From Aerococcus viridans (GTDB taxonomy: Bacteria > Bacillota > Bacilli > Lactobacillales > Aerococcaceae), in the NCBI RefSeq assembly GCF_002083135.2, contig NZ_NBTM02000001.1:186001-250000 (forward strand): 64,000 bases of DNA, given 5' to 3'. Below the pieces are notes generated by a model. It saw only the letters and a program-made list of their open reading frames with translations, had not been told where the DNA came from and did no database searches. Positions 26,187 through 37,500 of this stretch are shown piece after piece. Positions within the stretch are counted from its first letter, which is position 1, and the number at the start of each line of letters is the position of its first letter. The position numbers and the translations under genes were made by a program.

Positions 26187-26218
26187 GCAAAAAAAAGGCA
26201 GGATAATCCTACCTTTTT
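26187..26218 (-). terminator. Terminator of xerD
   Basis: Minus strand AAAGGTAGGAT pairs with ATCCTGCCTTT across a two-base loop, followed by TTTTT. It is almost symmetrical, but only xerD runs into it. Confidence 0.75.
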
Positions 26219-26255
26219 AGTTAAGTATGTGGTTATGCAAACATTCCTTGTATTT

Positions 26256-27155
26256 TTATGCCCGCGGATGATTTTGATTATAAATATCCTTCATATGTTG
26301 GGCATGAATATGAGTGTATATTTGCGTTGTTGAAATATCAGAGTGGCCAAGGAGTTCCTGGACCACTCTTAAATCCGCCCCATTTTCAAGTAAATGGGTA
26401 GCAAAGGAATGGCGCAGGGTATGAGGGCTGATGTCTTTGGTGATATGGGCCATGATCACCATCTTCTTCAAGTTCTTCCAAACACCCTGTCTAGACAAAG
26501 GTTTACCCCGATTATTCACGAATAAATAGCCTTGGGTCTCGTCTTCATCTTTTACTAGTTTTGGGCGCCCTTCTGTTAGATACTTGTTAATCCAGTCTTC
26601 TGCCATCTCACCGATTGGAACTAGTCTTTCTTTATCCCCTTTACCAATGGTTTGGATAAAGCCCATATCTAAATGGATGTCTTCTAGTTTGATATGGATG
26701 ATTTCAGATACCCGCATGCCAGTTGAATACAGGGTTTCTAACAAGGTTCTATCCCGCAATCCCAGTGGCTTAGTGATATCTGGCGTCGCTAAAATCCGAT
26801 CAACTTCGTCTAAGGTTAAAACAGCTGGTAAATGTTGGTTTTTCTTGGGTAAAGAAATTTTTTCCATTGGATTGTCTTCAATGACCCCATCCAATTTTAG
26901 GTAACGGAAGAAATGACGCAGGGTTGACACATAATGTGATCTGGTTGACGTGGCCAAATGGTCTTGGTCCATCCACTTTAAATGGTCTAACACTGTGTCC
27001 TGACTAATGTCTTGGACCTTTTCAATGCCTTGACGATTTAAATAGGTCATCATTCGGTTTAATTCTTGCTTGTAGGAGATGATGGAATTTTCTGCCAATC
27101 CTTCTTCTACGCGCATGGTATTTAAAAAATCTTCAATCACTTCAGTTAGCTTCAT
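26256..27155 (-). CDS. xerD: Tyrosine recombinase XerD
   Basis: Resolves chromosome dimers at dif with XerC, activated by FtsK. The N-terminal SAM-like core-binding domain (residues 1-85) is followed by the catalytic domain with Arg in STGMRVSEI, Lys in GKGDKERLV, the box HTLRHSFATHLLENG, His in LLGHSDISTT and the nucleophile Tyr in QIYTHI. ATG at 27155 with AAAGGG upstream gives 299 residues, the family length. The frame is open to 27242 without a ribosome-binding site. FtsK is encoded at 58.7-61.1 kb in this window. Confidence 0.93.
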   Translation of the reverse strand: MKLTEVIEDFLNTMRVEEGLAENSIISYKQELNRMMTYLNRQGIEKVQDISQDTVLDHLKWMDQDHLATSTRSHYVSTLRHFFRYLKLDGVIEDNPMEKISLPKKNQHLPAVLTLDEVDRILATPDITKPLGLRDRTLLETLYSTGMRVSEIIHIKLEDIHLDMGFIQTIGKGDKERLVPIGEMAEDWINKYLTEGRPKLVKDEDETQGYLFVNNRGKPLSRQGVWKNLKKMVIMAHITKDISPHTLRHSFATHLLENGADLRVVQELLGHSDISTTQIYTHIHAQHMKDIYNQNHPRA

Positions 27156-27275
27156 GCTTACCCTTTCTTCACTCAACGAAACATGTACAGTCAAAGGCCT
27201 ATCCACTTGATTCGTTATGCCCTTTTCCAAAAAATGAATCAATCAAATCTTAGTTGATAAACCCCTAACGACTAA

Positions 27276-28136
27276 TTATTTAAGACGGATGCCGTCTTCG
27301 ACTTGTTCAATTTGACGGTTCTTCAATAAGTTGCCCAAGGCACGTTTGAATTGTGCTTTAGAGATGCCAAAGTATTCACGGATATCATCGGGATTCGATT
27401 TATCGTGGTATGGCAAGAAATGATTCGGTTGGCGTTGTAACAAGGCCAAAATCATTTGTGCATCCTCAGAAATTACCGTGTGGGCCAAAGGTTTCAAGGA
27501 CATATTCAAGTTCCCATTTTGTCCGATACCGATGACACGCCCTTGGACTTCTTGTCCTAAATGTGGTTCTTCCAAGCGTTCACTTTCATGGATGAAGGCT
27601 AGGAAATAATCATCTGTAATCACATAGGTCCCCACTAATTTTGCGTGGTAGACAGTTCCTTTCACTTCTTGATTGGTCCAAGATTTTGATTGGGGTGATA
27701 GCTTGTTAGTAATTTGTTGGAAAACTAGGTCTTCAGCTAATTTACCCCAAACTCGGTCTTTTTTATCCACTTCTAAACGGATAAATAGGCGGTCGCCTTT
27801 TTTCGGCCATAAGTGTTTTTCACTTGGTAGGTCATCTAAAGATACCACGATTTCCTTATCTGCTAAACCTATATCCACAAAGACACCCAAGTCTTTACGA
27901 ACTGCAGTAACAGTCGACCAACCATAACGTCCTTGACGAACGTCAGGTAATTGCGTGGTCATCATTTTTGTGTGTTTCATATTTTCATAAATGAATCCTT
28001 GGACCGAATCACCTAATTGGTAATCCCCTTCGCTCTTATCAAGTTGGTAAGTAATACCCTCTTTTTGTACTGAATAAAATTTGTCATTTTGATCCGTTAC
28101 TAACGCTGTAGTAACCGTCCCTAATTGTGCGCTCAT
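27276..28136 (-). CDS. cvfB: CvfB/YitL-type S1 RNA-binding protein
   Basis: This 286-residue protein is made of several S1-like OB-fold domains, including TAVRKDLGVFVDIGLADKEI and VIGIGQNGNLNMS, and a C-terminal winged helix (DIREYFGISKAQFKRALGNL). That architecture is the CvfB family (conserved virulence factor B), an RNA-binding regulator in Staphylococcus and YitL in Bacillus. It lies upstream of xerD on the same strand. TACAAT with TGA before it at 28177-28182 (minus strand) is a possible extended -10. Confidence 0.85.
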   Translation of the reverse strand: MSAQLGTVTTALVTDQNDKFYSVQKEGITYQLDKSEGDYQLGDSVQGFIYENMKHTKMMTTQLPDVRQGRYGWSTVTAVRKDLGVFVDIGLADKEIVVSLDDLPSEKHLWPKKGDRLFIRLEVDKKDRVWGKLAEDLVFQQITNKLSPQSKSWTNQEVKGTVYHAKLVGTYVITDDYFLAFIHESERLEEPHLGQEVQGRVIGIGQNGNLNMSLKPLAHTVISEDAQMILALLQRQPNHFLPYHDKSNPDDIREYFGISKAQFKRALGNLLKNRQIEQVEDGIRLK

Positions 28137-28311
28137 ATATTTTCTCCTTAAAACGGTGCTTGTGCATGTTTATGTCATTGTATCATATTTATTAATTACT
28201 TGGCCGCAGCTTCAATCTTCAAACACCTGATTATACTCGATTCTGAACTAAAGGTAAACGAAGATTATGCAAATAATGTATAAGTTGGCATTATTCCGCC
28301 TTTTTTTGCAT

Positions 28312-28352
28312 GAAAAAAAGGAGGCCCACACTTAAGCTGACACCTCCTCCTT
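28312..28352 (-). terminator. Terminator of the aroC-aroA-aroK operon
   Basis: Minus strand AAGGAGG (28346-28352) pairs with CCTCCTT (28318-28324) with further pairing in the loop, followed by seven T. Confidence 0.75.
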
Positions 28353-28378
28353 ATACAACTAGATTTAAATTATCTAGT

Positions 28379-28894
28379 TTAACTCATTTTTCTAATTAAT
28401 TCTGCGGTTTCATGTGCATCGGTTTGACGAACATCTAGTAGGTAATTCGACGCTTCCTCGTATAAAGGAATTCGTCGTTGATACTTGGCCGCCATTTGAC
28501 TTTTACTATTGGCATTGACTAAGGGGCGGCCATTGTTACCGGGGCCGCCACGATTAATCCGTTGCCAAGAAGTTTCAAAGCTATCTTGTAAGTAGAAAAC
28601 CTTATCTTGTTGGGCTAGCAGTTGGCGACACTCAACCGTTTCCACAATACCACCACCGGTTGAAATCACTAGAGCGTCATTTTCTTCAGCCTCTAGTAAT
28701 TCCGTCAAGATTTGAAACTCCAATAATCTAAAACCCGATTCTCCAATTTGATCAAAGATTTCTGCAATCGTCTGACCTCTACGGGCCTCGATATAGCAGT
28801 CCATGTCCACAAATGGGACCCCTAACTTGTTGGCCAAAATGCGCCCGACCGTTGACTTTCCGACACCCATAAATCCTGTTAATATGATTGGCAT
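28379..28894 (-). CDS. aroK: Shikimate kinase
   Basis: Phosphorylates shikimate at the 3-hydroxyl, the fifth step to chorismate. P-loop GFMGVGKSTVG at residues 7-17, the shikimate-binding DMDCYIE near 32-38, STGGGIV near 79-85 and the lid arginine in NRGGPGNNGRPL. The 171 residues fit. It lies 37 bases after aroA and ends the operon. Confidence 0.94.
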   Translation of the reverse strand: MPIILTGFMGVGKSTVGRILANKLGVPFVDMDCYIEARRGQTIAEIFDQIGESGFRLLEFQILTELLEAEENDALVISTGGGIVETVECRQLLAQQDKVFYLQDSFETSWQRINRGGPGNNGRPLVNANSKSQMAAKYQRRIPLYEEASNYLLDVRQTDAHETAELIRKMS

Positions 28895-28931
28895 CCTTTG
28901 ATCAACCTTCCATTTCCAATAATTGGGTGAC

Positions 28932-30215
28932 TTACGCGCTTAAAGCGACTAAGTCATCGAAGAAGCTTGGGAAAGAAATGTTGACTGCTTCAGGATGTGC
29001 CAAGTTGACAGTTCCCTCTTTTACCAATAAAGCAGCAACTTGTAGCATCATACCAATACGGTGGTCACCGTAACTATCCACATCCGCTGCGTGCAATGGT
29101 GTTGGACCAGTAATAATCATGCCATCTTCAGTTTCTTCGATGTTTGCTCCCATTTTATTTAACTCTTGGGCTGTGACCTGAATACGGTCAGTTTCTTTTA
29201 CTTTTAATTCTTCAGCGTTACGAATCACTGTCCTACCTTCCGCTTGGGTTGCGGCTAAAGCGATAATTGGAATTTCATCAATTAAAGCTGGAATAATGTC
29301 GCCACCGAATTCTGTTGCTTTTAAGTCGCTGGCAGAAACAGTTAAGTCACCGCTCAAGCCACCTTCATGCAAGCATGTTTCGATGTTGGCACCCATATTG
29401 TTCAAAACTTCAATAATGCCTGCACGGGTTGGATTTAAACCAACATTTGGCATGTGGAGTTTAGAACCCTTAACTAATAGTGCAGCAACAATAAAGAAGG
29501 CTGCTGAGGAAATATCTGCTGGGACAGTAATATCCGTAGCTGTTAAGCTTTGGCCACCTTCTAGATAGATGTCTTTATCGTCAACTTTTAGTTCAACGCC
29601 AAAGTTCTTTAACATGTTTTCAGTGTGGTCACGTGACCGCTCTTTTTCATGGATAATTGTTGTACCTTCGGCAGTTAAACCTGCCAATAAAATCGATGAT
29701 TTTACTTGGGCAGACGCCACTGGCATATCATATTCAATCGCATTTAAGTGGTCAACTGGCTGGATATACAAAGGCGCAAACTCGCTACCTTCTGAGCCGG
29801 AAATCGATGCCCCCATTTGACGTAATGGTAGCATAATACGGTTCATTGGTCGCTTTGATAGGGATTCGTCACCAATCATTTTAATTTTAAATGGGAATCC
29901 TGAAAAAAGTCCTGCCAGTAAACGCATAGTCGTACCGGAGTTTCCAGCATCTAAGGCATGATCTGGTGCTGTTAAGCCTTCAATACCCTTACCATGAACG
30001 ATGACAGATCCATCTGCCTCTTCATCAATTTGAACACCTAAATCACGGAATATATTCATAGTTGAAATACAGTCTTCCGCATGTAGAAAGCCTTCAATTT
30101 TTGTGGTGCCTTTAGCGATAGAAGCGAACATGATCGCCCGATGAGAAATTGATTTATCCCCAGGAATCGTGATTGTCCCTTCTAATGCATTGGCATCGAT
30201 CATTAATTCTTTCAT
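28932..30215 (-). CDS. aroA: 3-phosphoshikimate 1-carboxyvinyltransferase (EPSP synthase)
   Basis: Joins PEP to shikimate 3-phosphate. Motifs: GDKSISHRA (about 18-26), LDAGNSGTTMRLLAGL (about 90-105), SLSKRPMNRI, RSRDHTENML and KETDRI. The LDAGNSGTTxRL form, instead of LxNAGTAMRPL, places it with class II enzymes of Gram-positive bacteria, many of which are less sensitive to glyphosate (family knowledge, not tested here). ATG at 30215 uses the AAGGAG that lies inside the last codons of aroC; an ATG at 30236 lacks a ribosome-binding site. This gives 427 residues. Confidence 0.95.
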   Translation of the reverse strand: MKELMIDANALEGTITIPGDKSISHRAIMFASIAKGTTKIEGFLHAEDCISTMNIFRDLGVQIDEEADGSVIVHGKGIEGLTAPDHALDAGNSGTTMRLLAGLFSGFPFKIKMIGDESLSKRPMNRIMLPLRQMGASISGSEGSEFAPLYIQPVDHLNAIEYDMPVASAQVKSSILLAGLTAEGTTIIHEKERSRDHTENMLKNFGVELKVDDKDIYLEGGQSLTATDITVPADISSAAFFIVAALLVKGSKLHMPNVGLNPTRAGIIEVLNNMGANIETCLHEGGLSGDLTVSASDLKATEFGGDIIPALIDEIPIIALAATQAEGRTVIRNAEELKVKETDRIQVTAQELNKMGANIEETEDGMIITGPTPLHAADVDSYGDHRIGMMLQVAALLVKEGTVNLAHPEAVNISFPSFFDDLVALSA

Positions 30216-30222
30216 GGATGTC

Positions 30223-31419
30223 TTACTCTCCTTCATTTTGCCAAATGTCAGGGTTTTTAGCGTATTCGCGGTAGTTGTTTACTGCTTTGACTAATTCGTT
30301 GTAGTCATCATGTGGGAATTTTTCTAAAATTGCTTGAGCTAATTCAGTAGCGATTACTGTCTCACCGATAATGGCTGCACGTGGTACCGCCGTAATGTCA
30401 GAACGTTCAATCGAGGCTTTGTACGGTTCTTTGGTGTAGATATCCACTGATTGTAATGGATGGTATTGTGTTGGGATTGGTTTTTTGTAACCACGGACAA
30501 TAATTGGCATACCAGTTGTCATACCACCTTCAAAACCACCCATATGGTTGGTCAAACGGTAGAAACCTTGTGTATCGTCGTAGGCAATTTCATCCATTAA
30601 CTCGTTACCAAAACGGCTAGCCACTTCAACACCGTCACCGATTTCAGCCGCTTTAAAGGCATTGATTGATACCATAGCACCTACTAATTTAGCGTCTAAT
30701 TTTTTGTCCCATTGTGTGTACGAACCTAAACCAGCAGGAACATTTTTAGCGATCACTTCGATAACCCCACCTAAAGTAGTGCCATCTTTTTTCGCTTGGT
30801 CAATTTTCGCTTTGATTTCTTCATCAATTGAAGGGTCAATCATTTTTAATTCTGACTCATCCGTTGTTTGGCGGATTTCTTCATAAGAAAGACTTGTTGC
30901 ATCAACCTTACCTTCAACGCCACCTAAAGCTTTAACGTAAGCGATGATTTCAATATCTAAGCCATCTAAGATTTGTTGGGCAATAGAACCAACGGCTACA
31001 CGCATTGTTGTTTCACGAGCAGATGAACGCTCTAAAACGTTACGTAAATCTTTAAAACCGTATTTGATCCCACCAACTAAGTCAGCATGCCCCGGACGTG
31101 GATGATGCACAGTACGACGCTTTTTTATACCGTCTTCTACATCTTCTGCACTCATGATTTCAGTCCATTTTTTAAAGTCTCTATTTTCAACAATCAAAGT
31201 AATTGGTGAACCTAAAGTTAATCCATGACGAACACCTGAAGTAATACGCACTTGGTCTTTTTCAATTTTCATACGATTACCTGCACCATAACCCATTTGA
31301 CGGCGAGCAAGATTCTCGTTGATTTTATCTATATCGATTGGTAAGTTTGCTGGAATGCCTTCAATGATCGCAGTTTCTAAGGGACCATGTGATTCGCCAG
31401 CTGTAATGAAACGTAGCAT
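30223..31419 (-). CDS. aroC: Chorismate synthase
   Basis: Last step of the shikimate pathway, requiring reduced FMN. Motifs: FITAGESHGP at the start, RRQMGYGAGNRM near 38-49, HHPRPGHADLVG near 110-121, and RSSARETTMRVAVG near 134-147. It is complete at 398 residues. First gene of aroC-aroA-aroK, with its own promoter. Its dependence on reduced flavin links it loosely to the riboflavin uptake seen at 20 kb. Confidence 0.95.
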   Translation of the reverse strand: MLRFITAGESHGPLETAIIEGIPANLPIDIDKINENLARRQMGYGAGNRMKIEKDQVRITSGVRHGLTLGSPITLIVENRDFKKWTEIMSAEDVEDGIKKRRTVHHPRPGHADLVGGIKYGFKDLRNVLERSSARETTMRVAVGSIAQQILDGLDIEIIAYVKALGGVEGKVDATSLSYEEIRQTTDESELKMIDPSIDEEIKAKIDQAKKDGTTLGGVIEVIAKNVPAGLGSYTQWDKKLDAKLVGAMVSINAFKAAEIGDGVEVASRFGNELMDEIAYDDTQGFYRLTNHMGGFEGGMTTGMPIIVRGYKKPIPTQYHPLQSVDIYTKEPYKASIERSDITAVPRAAIIGETVIATELAQAILEKFPHDDYNELVKAVNNYREYAKNPDIWQNEGE

Positions 31420-31456
31420 GTACTGTTTCCTCCTAATTTTTCAATTTCTCTTATTC

Positions 31457-31485
31457 ATTTTAGCCTTTATTTCCAACAGGGGCAA
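31457..31485 (-). promoter_or_regulatory. Promoter of aroC-aroA-aroK
   Basis: Minus strand TTGCCC (31480-31485), 17 bases and TAAAAT (31457-31462), about 37 bases before the aroC start codon. Confidence 0.6.
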
Positions 31486-31555
31486 TTATATTTGTACAAA
31501 AATTAGAAAATAATGAACATTTCATAGAATCATTTAATATAATGTATCATTTTTG

Positions 31556-31604
31556 CAAAAAGAAAAGTGCTGACCAAGCTAAGAAAGCTCAGTCAACACT
31601 TTTT
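31556..31604 (-). terminator. Terminator of pfkA-pyk
   Basis: A long imperfect hairpin: minus strand AAAAGTGTTGAC...GTCAGCACTTTT, with an inner AGCT/AGCT stem, followed by CTTTTT. Confidence 0.75.
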
Positions 31605-31647
31605 AAATGTCCGAATAATAGATTTTAGTGACTCAGGTTAAGCAAGA

Positions 31648-33414
31648 TTAGATAGTTGTAGTTGCGCCGTTATAAACGATACCACGACGAGCATCAACTG
31701 TTACTAATTGGCCATTTTCAATTGAAGAAGTTGCGTTTTCTGCACCTACAACAACTGGAATACCATTTTCTACACCTAATACAGCTGCATGGCTTGTTAA
31801 TCCACCTTTTTCAACAACTACTGCTGCAGCATTTTTAATTGCTTCATTGTAGTCGTTGTCAGTTGATTTCACAACTAATACAGAGTTAGGTTTTACGTTA
31901 GCTACTGCATCTGCGGCGTTGTCTACAACTACTGCATGACCAACAACAGATTTTTCTCCGATACCTGAACCTGATACTAATTTTTCACCAATAACTTGGA
32001 TTTTCATCAAGTTAGTAGTACCTTTTTCACCAACTGGTACACCAGCAGAGATAATAATTGTATCACCATCCTGAGCGTAGCCAGATTCTTTCGCTACAGT
32101 ACCTGCTAATGACATCATTTCGTCAGTTGAAGCTGGTTTTTCAACAACAAATGGTTCTACACCCCATGCTAAAACTAATTTACGTGCTTGGCTTTCAGAG
32201 AAAGTTAAAGCGATAATTTTAGCACTTGGACGATATTTAGAAATCATTTTCGCTGTGTGACCAGATTCAGTGGCTGCAACGATTGTTGAAACGCGTAAAC
32301 TACGAGCAGTGTAAGCAACAGATTGGCTGATTGCTTCTGCCATGTCACCTTCTGTACTTGGTTTTAATGAACCAATGTCAGTTTTCGCTTCTTTACGTCC
32401 TTCACTTACTAATGCAATACGGTTCATTGTTTGAACTGCTTCTACTGGATAGTCACCGGCAGCAGTTTCACCTGAAAGCATGATTGCGTCAGTACCATCA
32501 AAGATTGCGTTAGCAACGTCAGATGCTTCTGCACGAGTTGGACGTGGGTTAGACTGCATTGAATCTAACATTTGTGTAGCTGTAATAACTGGTTTACCAG
32601 CTAAGTTACATTTACGGATCATGTCTTTTTGTACAACTGGTACTTGTTCAGCTGGGATTTCTACCCCTAAGTCACCACGAGCAACCATTAAACCGTCAGA
32701 TACAGATAAGATATCGTCTAAGTTATCTACACCTTCCTGGTTTTCGATTTTAGGGATGATTTGAACTGATTCGTTACCAGTTTCTTCTAGAATTTCACGG
32801 ATTTCTAAGACATCACTTGGTTTACGTACGAATGACGCTGCAATATAGTCAATATCATTTTCTAGACCGAAACGGATATCATTTGCATCTTTTTCAGTAA
32901 TACCTGGCAATTGAACAGAAACGCCTGGTACGTTAACACCTTTTTTATCTTTGACGATACCAGTGTTTTGTACTTCAGTAACGATTTCGTTATTTGCAGT
33001 GTCAATATCAGTTACTAATAAGTCTACTAAACCATCATCAATTAAGATATGAGAACCTTTTTCTACATCATTAATCAATTCAGTGTATGTAATTGAGAAT
33101 TTTGTTTCGTCACCCTCAACTTCTGTCATTGATACGCGAACTTCAGAACCTTTAACCAATGTTACAGGTTTGTGGTCTTTCATGTTGTTTGTCCGAATTT
33201 CAGGACCTTTAGTGTCTAATAAGATTGCAACGCGGCGACCAGTTTTTTCTGAAGCCTCGCGGATGTTGTTGATACGTGCTAAATGCTCGTCGTGGTCTCC
33301 ATGAGAGAAGTTCAAACGAGCAACGTTCATACCTGATTCAATCAGTTGAACTAAAGTGTCTACAGACTCCGATGCGGGTCCAATGGTACATACAATCTTG
33401 GTGTTTTTTTCCAT
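31648..33414 (-). CDS. pyk: Pyruvate kinase with C-terminal PEP-utilizing domain
   Basis: Converts PEP and ADP to pyruvate and ATP. The catalytic barrel shows [11 protein letters not shown] (about 29-39), the active-site region [16 protein letters not shown] (about 218-233), [12 protein letters not shown] and ATQMLDSM. After the regulatory C-domain comes an extra PEP-utilizer (phosphohistidine-like) domain, about residues 480-588, with [11 protein letters not shown]. The 588-residue form with this extra domain is typical of Bacillus and Staphylococcus. It follows pfkA by 30 bases in one operon, pairing two regulated steps of glycolysis. Confidence 0.95.
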   Translation of the reverse strand: MEKNTKIVCTIGPASESVDTLVQLIESGMNVARLNFSHGDHDEHLARINNIREASEKTGRRVAILLDTKGPEIRTNNMKDHKPVTLVKGSEVRVSMTEVEGDETKFSITYTELINDVEKGSHILIDDGLVDLLVTDIDTANNEIVTEVQNTGIVKDKKGVNVPGVSVQLPGITEKDANDIRFGLENDIDYIAASFVRKPSDVLEIREILEETGNESVQIIPKIENQEGVDNLDDILSVSDGLMVARGDLGVEIPAEQVPVVQKDMIRKCNLAGKPVITATQMLDSMQSNPRPTRAEASDVANAIFDGTDAIMLSGETAAGDYPVEAVQTMNRIALVSEGRKEAKTDIGSLKPSTEGDMAEAISQSVAYTARSLRVSTIVAATESGHTAKMISKYRPSAKIIALTFSESQARKLVLAWGVEPFVVEKPASTDEMMSLAGTVAKESGYAQDGDTIIISAGVPVGEKGTTNLMKIQVIGEKLVSGSGIGEKSVVGHAVVVDNAADAVANVKPNSVLVVKSTDNDYNEAIKNAAAVVVEKGGLTSHAAVLGVENGIPVVVGAENATSSIENGQLVTVDARRGIVYNGATTTI

Positions 33415-33444
33415 AATGATTAATGCATCCTTTCTTAGAAAAAA

Positions 33445-34425
<981 letters not shown>

Positions 34426-34448
34426 TCAATTAATTTATTTACAGTGTT

Positions 34449-34477
34449 ATTCTACCATTTTTACTAACCAATGTCTT
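34449..34477 (-). promoter_or_regulatory. Promoter candidate for pfkA-pyk
   Basis: Minus strand AAGACA, a 17-base spacer and TAGAAT preceded by TGG (extended -10). Just upstream, GAAAACGTAAGACA resembles a weak cre site (three mismatches), the position from which CcpA activates pfk-pyk in other lactic acid bacteria. Coordinates are approximate to a few bases. Confidence 0.45.
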
Positions 34478-34518
34478 ACGTTTTCTAATTTTGTGCAAAG
34501 ATATACAAGTATTCTATA

Positions 34519-37500
34519 CTATTTAACAACCACATTTTCCTCGCCATAGAAAGTAATCAATTCTGTAACCGACTCATCCGTCACTTCAATCGCATACTTT
34601 TCAGACAACCAGTAGTTTTCTTGACTCGCCACAATTGTAAAGTGAAGCCTGGTTGGACCCGGATATTTGCTAACAACTTCTAGTAGTCCAGCTTTCAGCT
34701 CACTAGCCTTGGCCTTATCTTCAACGCGAATCCAACAGACTGGGGCTTGGGTGCTTTGTGCAAGCTGGCTTTTTTGTCCGCCAGCATGATCTGCTTGACC
34801 AGAACCGTCTGCTTGTTTTTGACTCAAATTGTTTAAATATACTTTTGTATCTTCATCCAACATCCAAGCCTTAGTCAAGACGACTTGCAATTCATCATTG
34901 CGCTTTTGCGTCTTTCCGTAAACCAACAAGGCATTGCCCTGGTTTAAATGTTTGGCGAAAGTTATATAAGCTTCCGGGAAGGCCGTCACAGAAATCTGCC
35001 CCGTTTGGTCCTCTATTGTCACAAAGGCCATGGGTTGATTTTTCTTAGTAGTAATTCGTTTCACCGCTATAACCTCCCCTAGGAAAAAGGCTTTGCTATT
35101 TTCTTTGAGGTTTTCAATGTAATCAATAATCCCTGTTTGATAAAAACCTTCATATTCTTCAAAAAGGTTAATCGATAAAGCTTGCCCCAGCGTTTCTATT
35201 TCATTTTCAATTAATTGGTGTTGGTCAAATTCATCGATTTCAACAATCTTCGGTGCGAACATGGCTGACAAGTCATCGTCCCCAAGTAGCGAGGTTTGGC
35301 GTTGATTGTCTGTTTTAAAGAGTTGCTCATGGGTAATCATCTTAGGGATAGCTTCCAATTGTAAGGTACGTCGGTTGTAGCCAAAGCTATCCAATGCACC
35401 TGCTTGGGCTAATTTGACTAAGATGTCTTCTTTGAGGGCGAGCTTTCCAAGTCGGTGGATAAAGTTGGTAAAGTCCTTAAATGGTCCTTCCGCTTCCCGA
35501 GCTTGAATCATTTCTTCTACTGCACGCTTAGGAATGCCTCGAATGTCCCCTAAGCCGAGTTGTAATTGGTGGTCGTCCACAACTGACAAGCCATAAAATG
35601 ACTTGTTGATATCTGGAATGACCACTTCAACCCCGTGGTTTTTCGCTTCGAGTACCAGGTTCTTCCCCTTTTTATCATATATCCTTGTATGTTTCAGGTT
35701 GCCATAATAAAAAGCAACTGGATAATTGGCCTTGATCCAAGCCAACTGGTAGGCCAAGTATGAGTAAGCAAAGGAATGCGACTTATTGAAACCGTAGTTG
35801 GCGAAGGCTTCAATATAGTCGTAAATTTGCACAGCGACACTTTCCTGGTAGCCATTTTCAATAGCCCCGCTGATAAATTGTTTGCGGACATTTTCAATGG
35901 TTTCGTGTTTCTTTTTACCGATGGCACGACGCAAGATATCCGCTTCACCCAGGCTAAATCCTGCGATTTTTTGGGTCACCTGCATTACCTGTTCCTGGTA
36001 GACCATAATCCCATATGTAGGGGCTAAAATTGGTGCTAAATCAGGGTGTGGGTAAGCAATAGCTTCACGTCCATGCTTTCTGGCCACAAAATGTGGAATT
36101 TGTTGGACTGGACCTGGTCGGTACAAAGCATTAACAGCCACCACATCTTCAATGGATGTAGGCGCTACTTGTTTCAAAACATTCTTAATACCGTCCGATT
36201 CAAATTGGAATACGCCATTGGTATTTGCATGTTGGAAGATTTCATAAGTCTTTGGATCATCTAATGGAATATCCAAGGCTTTGACTAGTCGACTGGTTAA
36301 TTTACCAACGGCCGCTAACCCGTCATGCAAAATAGTCAGGTTGGATAGACTCAGGAAGTCGACCTTCAGTAGGCCCACTGCCTCAACATCCCCCATTGTA
36401 TATTGGGTATTTGGGATGTGGGTAGATGAGGCTTGAATCGGTGTATGCAAGGTTAAAGGTTGGTCCGCAATCACAACACCGGCCGCATGGGTGGAGACGT
36501 GACGTGGTAACCCTTCTAGTTTACGGGCGGTATCAAACCACAATTGCCCGTGGACTTCGTTTTCAATTAATTCCCGCAATTTCTGTGACTGGTCATGGAC
36601 TGATGTTAGTGTTTCAGCTGGTAAATTAGGATTATTGCCTACCGTATTAGCCCATTCTGACAAGGTCACTTGCGCTTTCCCAAAGACAGATCCGACATTT
36701 CGCAAGGCTTGCCGAGCACCAAATGTCCCAAAGGTTGCAATTTGTGCTACATGGTTGTCTCCGTATTTCCGGTAGACATAGTCGAGCACTTCTTGCCGTT
36801 TATTATCGGGGAAATCCAGGTCAATGTCCGGCATATTCTGCCGTGCTGGATTCAAGAATCGCTCAAATAGTAAATCGTTTGCTATCGGGTCAACGTCTGT
36901 AATTTCTAAGACGTAAGCCACTAAGGCCCCGGCAGCTGACCCACGTCCTGGTCCCGTTTGAATATGGTGTTGGTGGGCATAGTTCATCACGTCCCAAACG
37001 ATTAAGAAATAATCGTCAAAGCCCATATCATGGATGACTGACAATTCATAAGCCAAGCGGTCGGTATAGGCATCTGTAATCTCCGCCACCCGTTTAACTA
37101 ACCCTGCTTCTGCTAGGTCTTTTAGGTATTTTGGTGTATCCGTGTATTCACTTGGTAGCGGGTATTTGGGCAGTAAGGTTTCAACTTGAGGAAATACAAT
37201 ATCAATACCCTTTACCGCTGCCTCTAATCGGTCCAAGGATTCTTTATAAACTAAATCTTGATCATCTGAGGCTTGGTACATATTGGCCCATTGGTCTGGA
37301 CTTCTAAGTGCATGGGACCCTTTCACTTGCTTCAACTCATCAATCCCTGTCATCGGCTTATTATTGTCAATGGCTTCAAGGACTTGTTGGGTGAAGAAGT
37401 CATCCGGATTTGCATATTGAATGTGCGGCATAGCGACTAATGGAATCCCTGATTGCTCACTCAATTCGATGATGGCTTTTGCGTGGAATTGTTCATTCTC

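Noticed and set aside
34480-34500. cre site upstream of pfkA
   Set aside because: Best alignment has about three mismatches to consensus, too weak to list as a separate feature.
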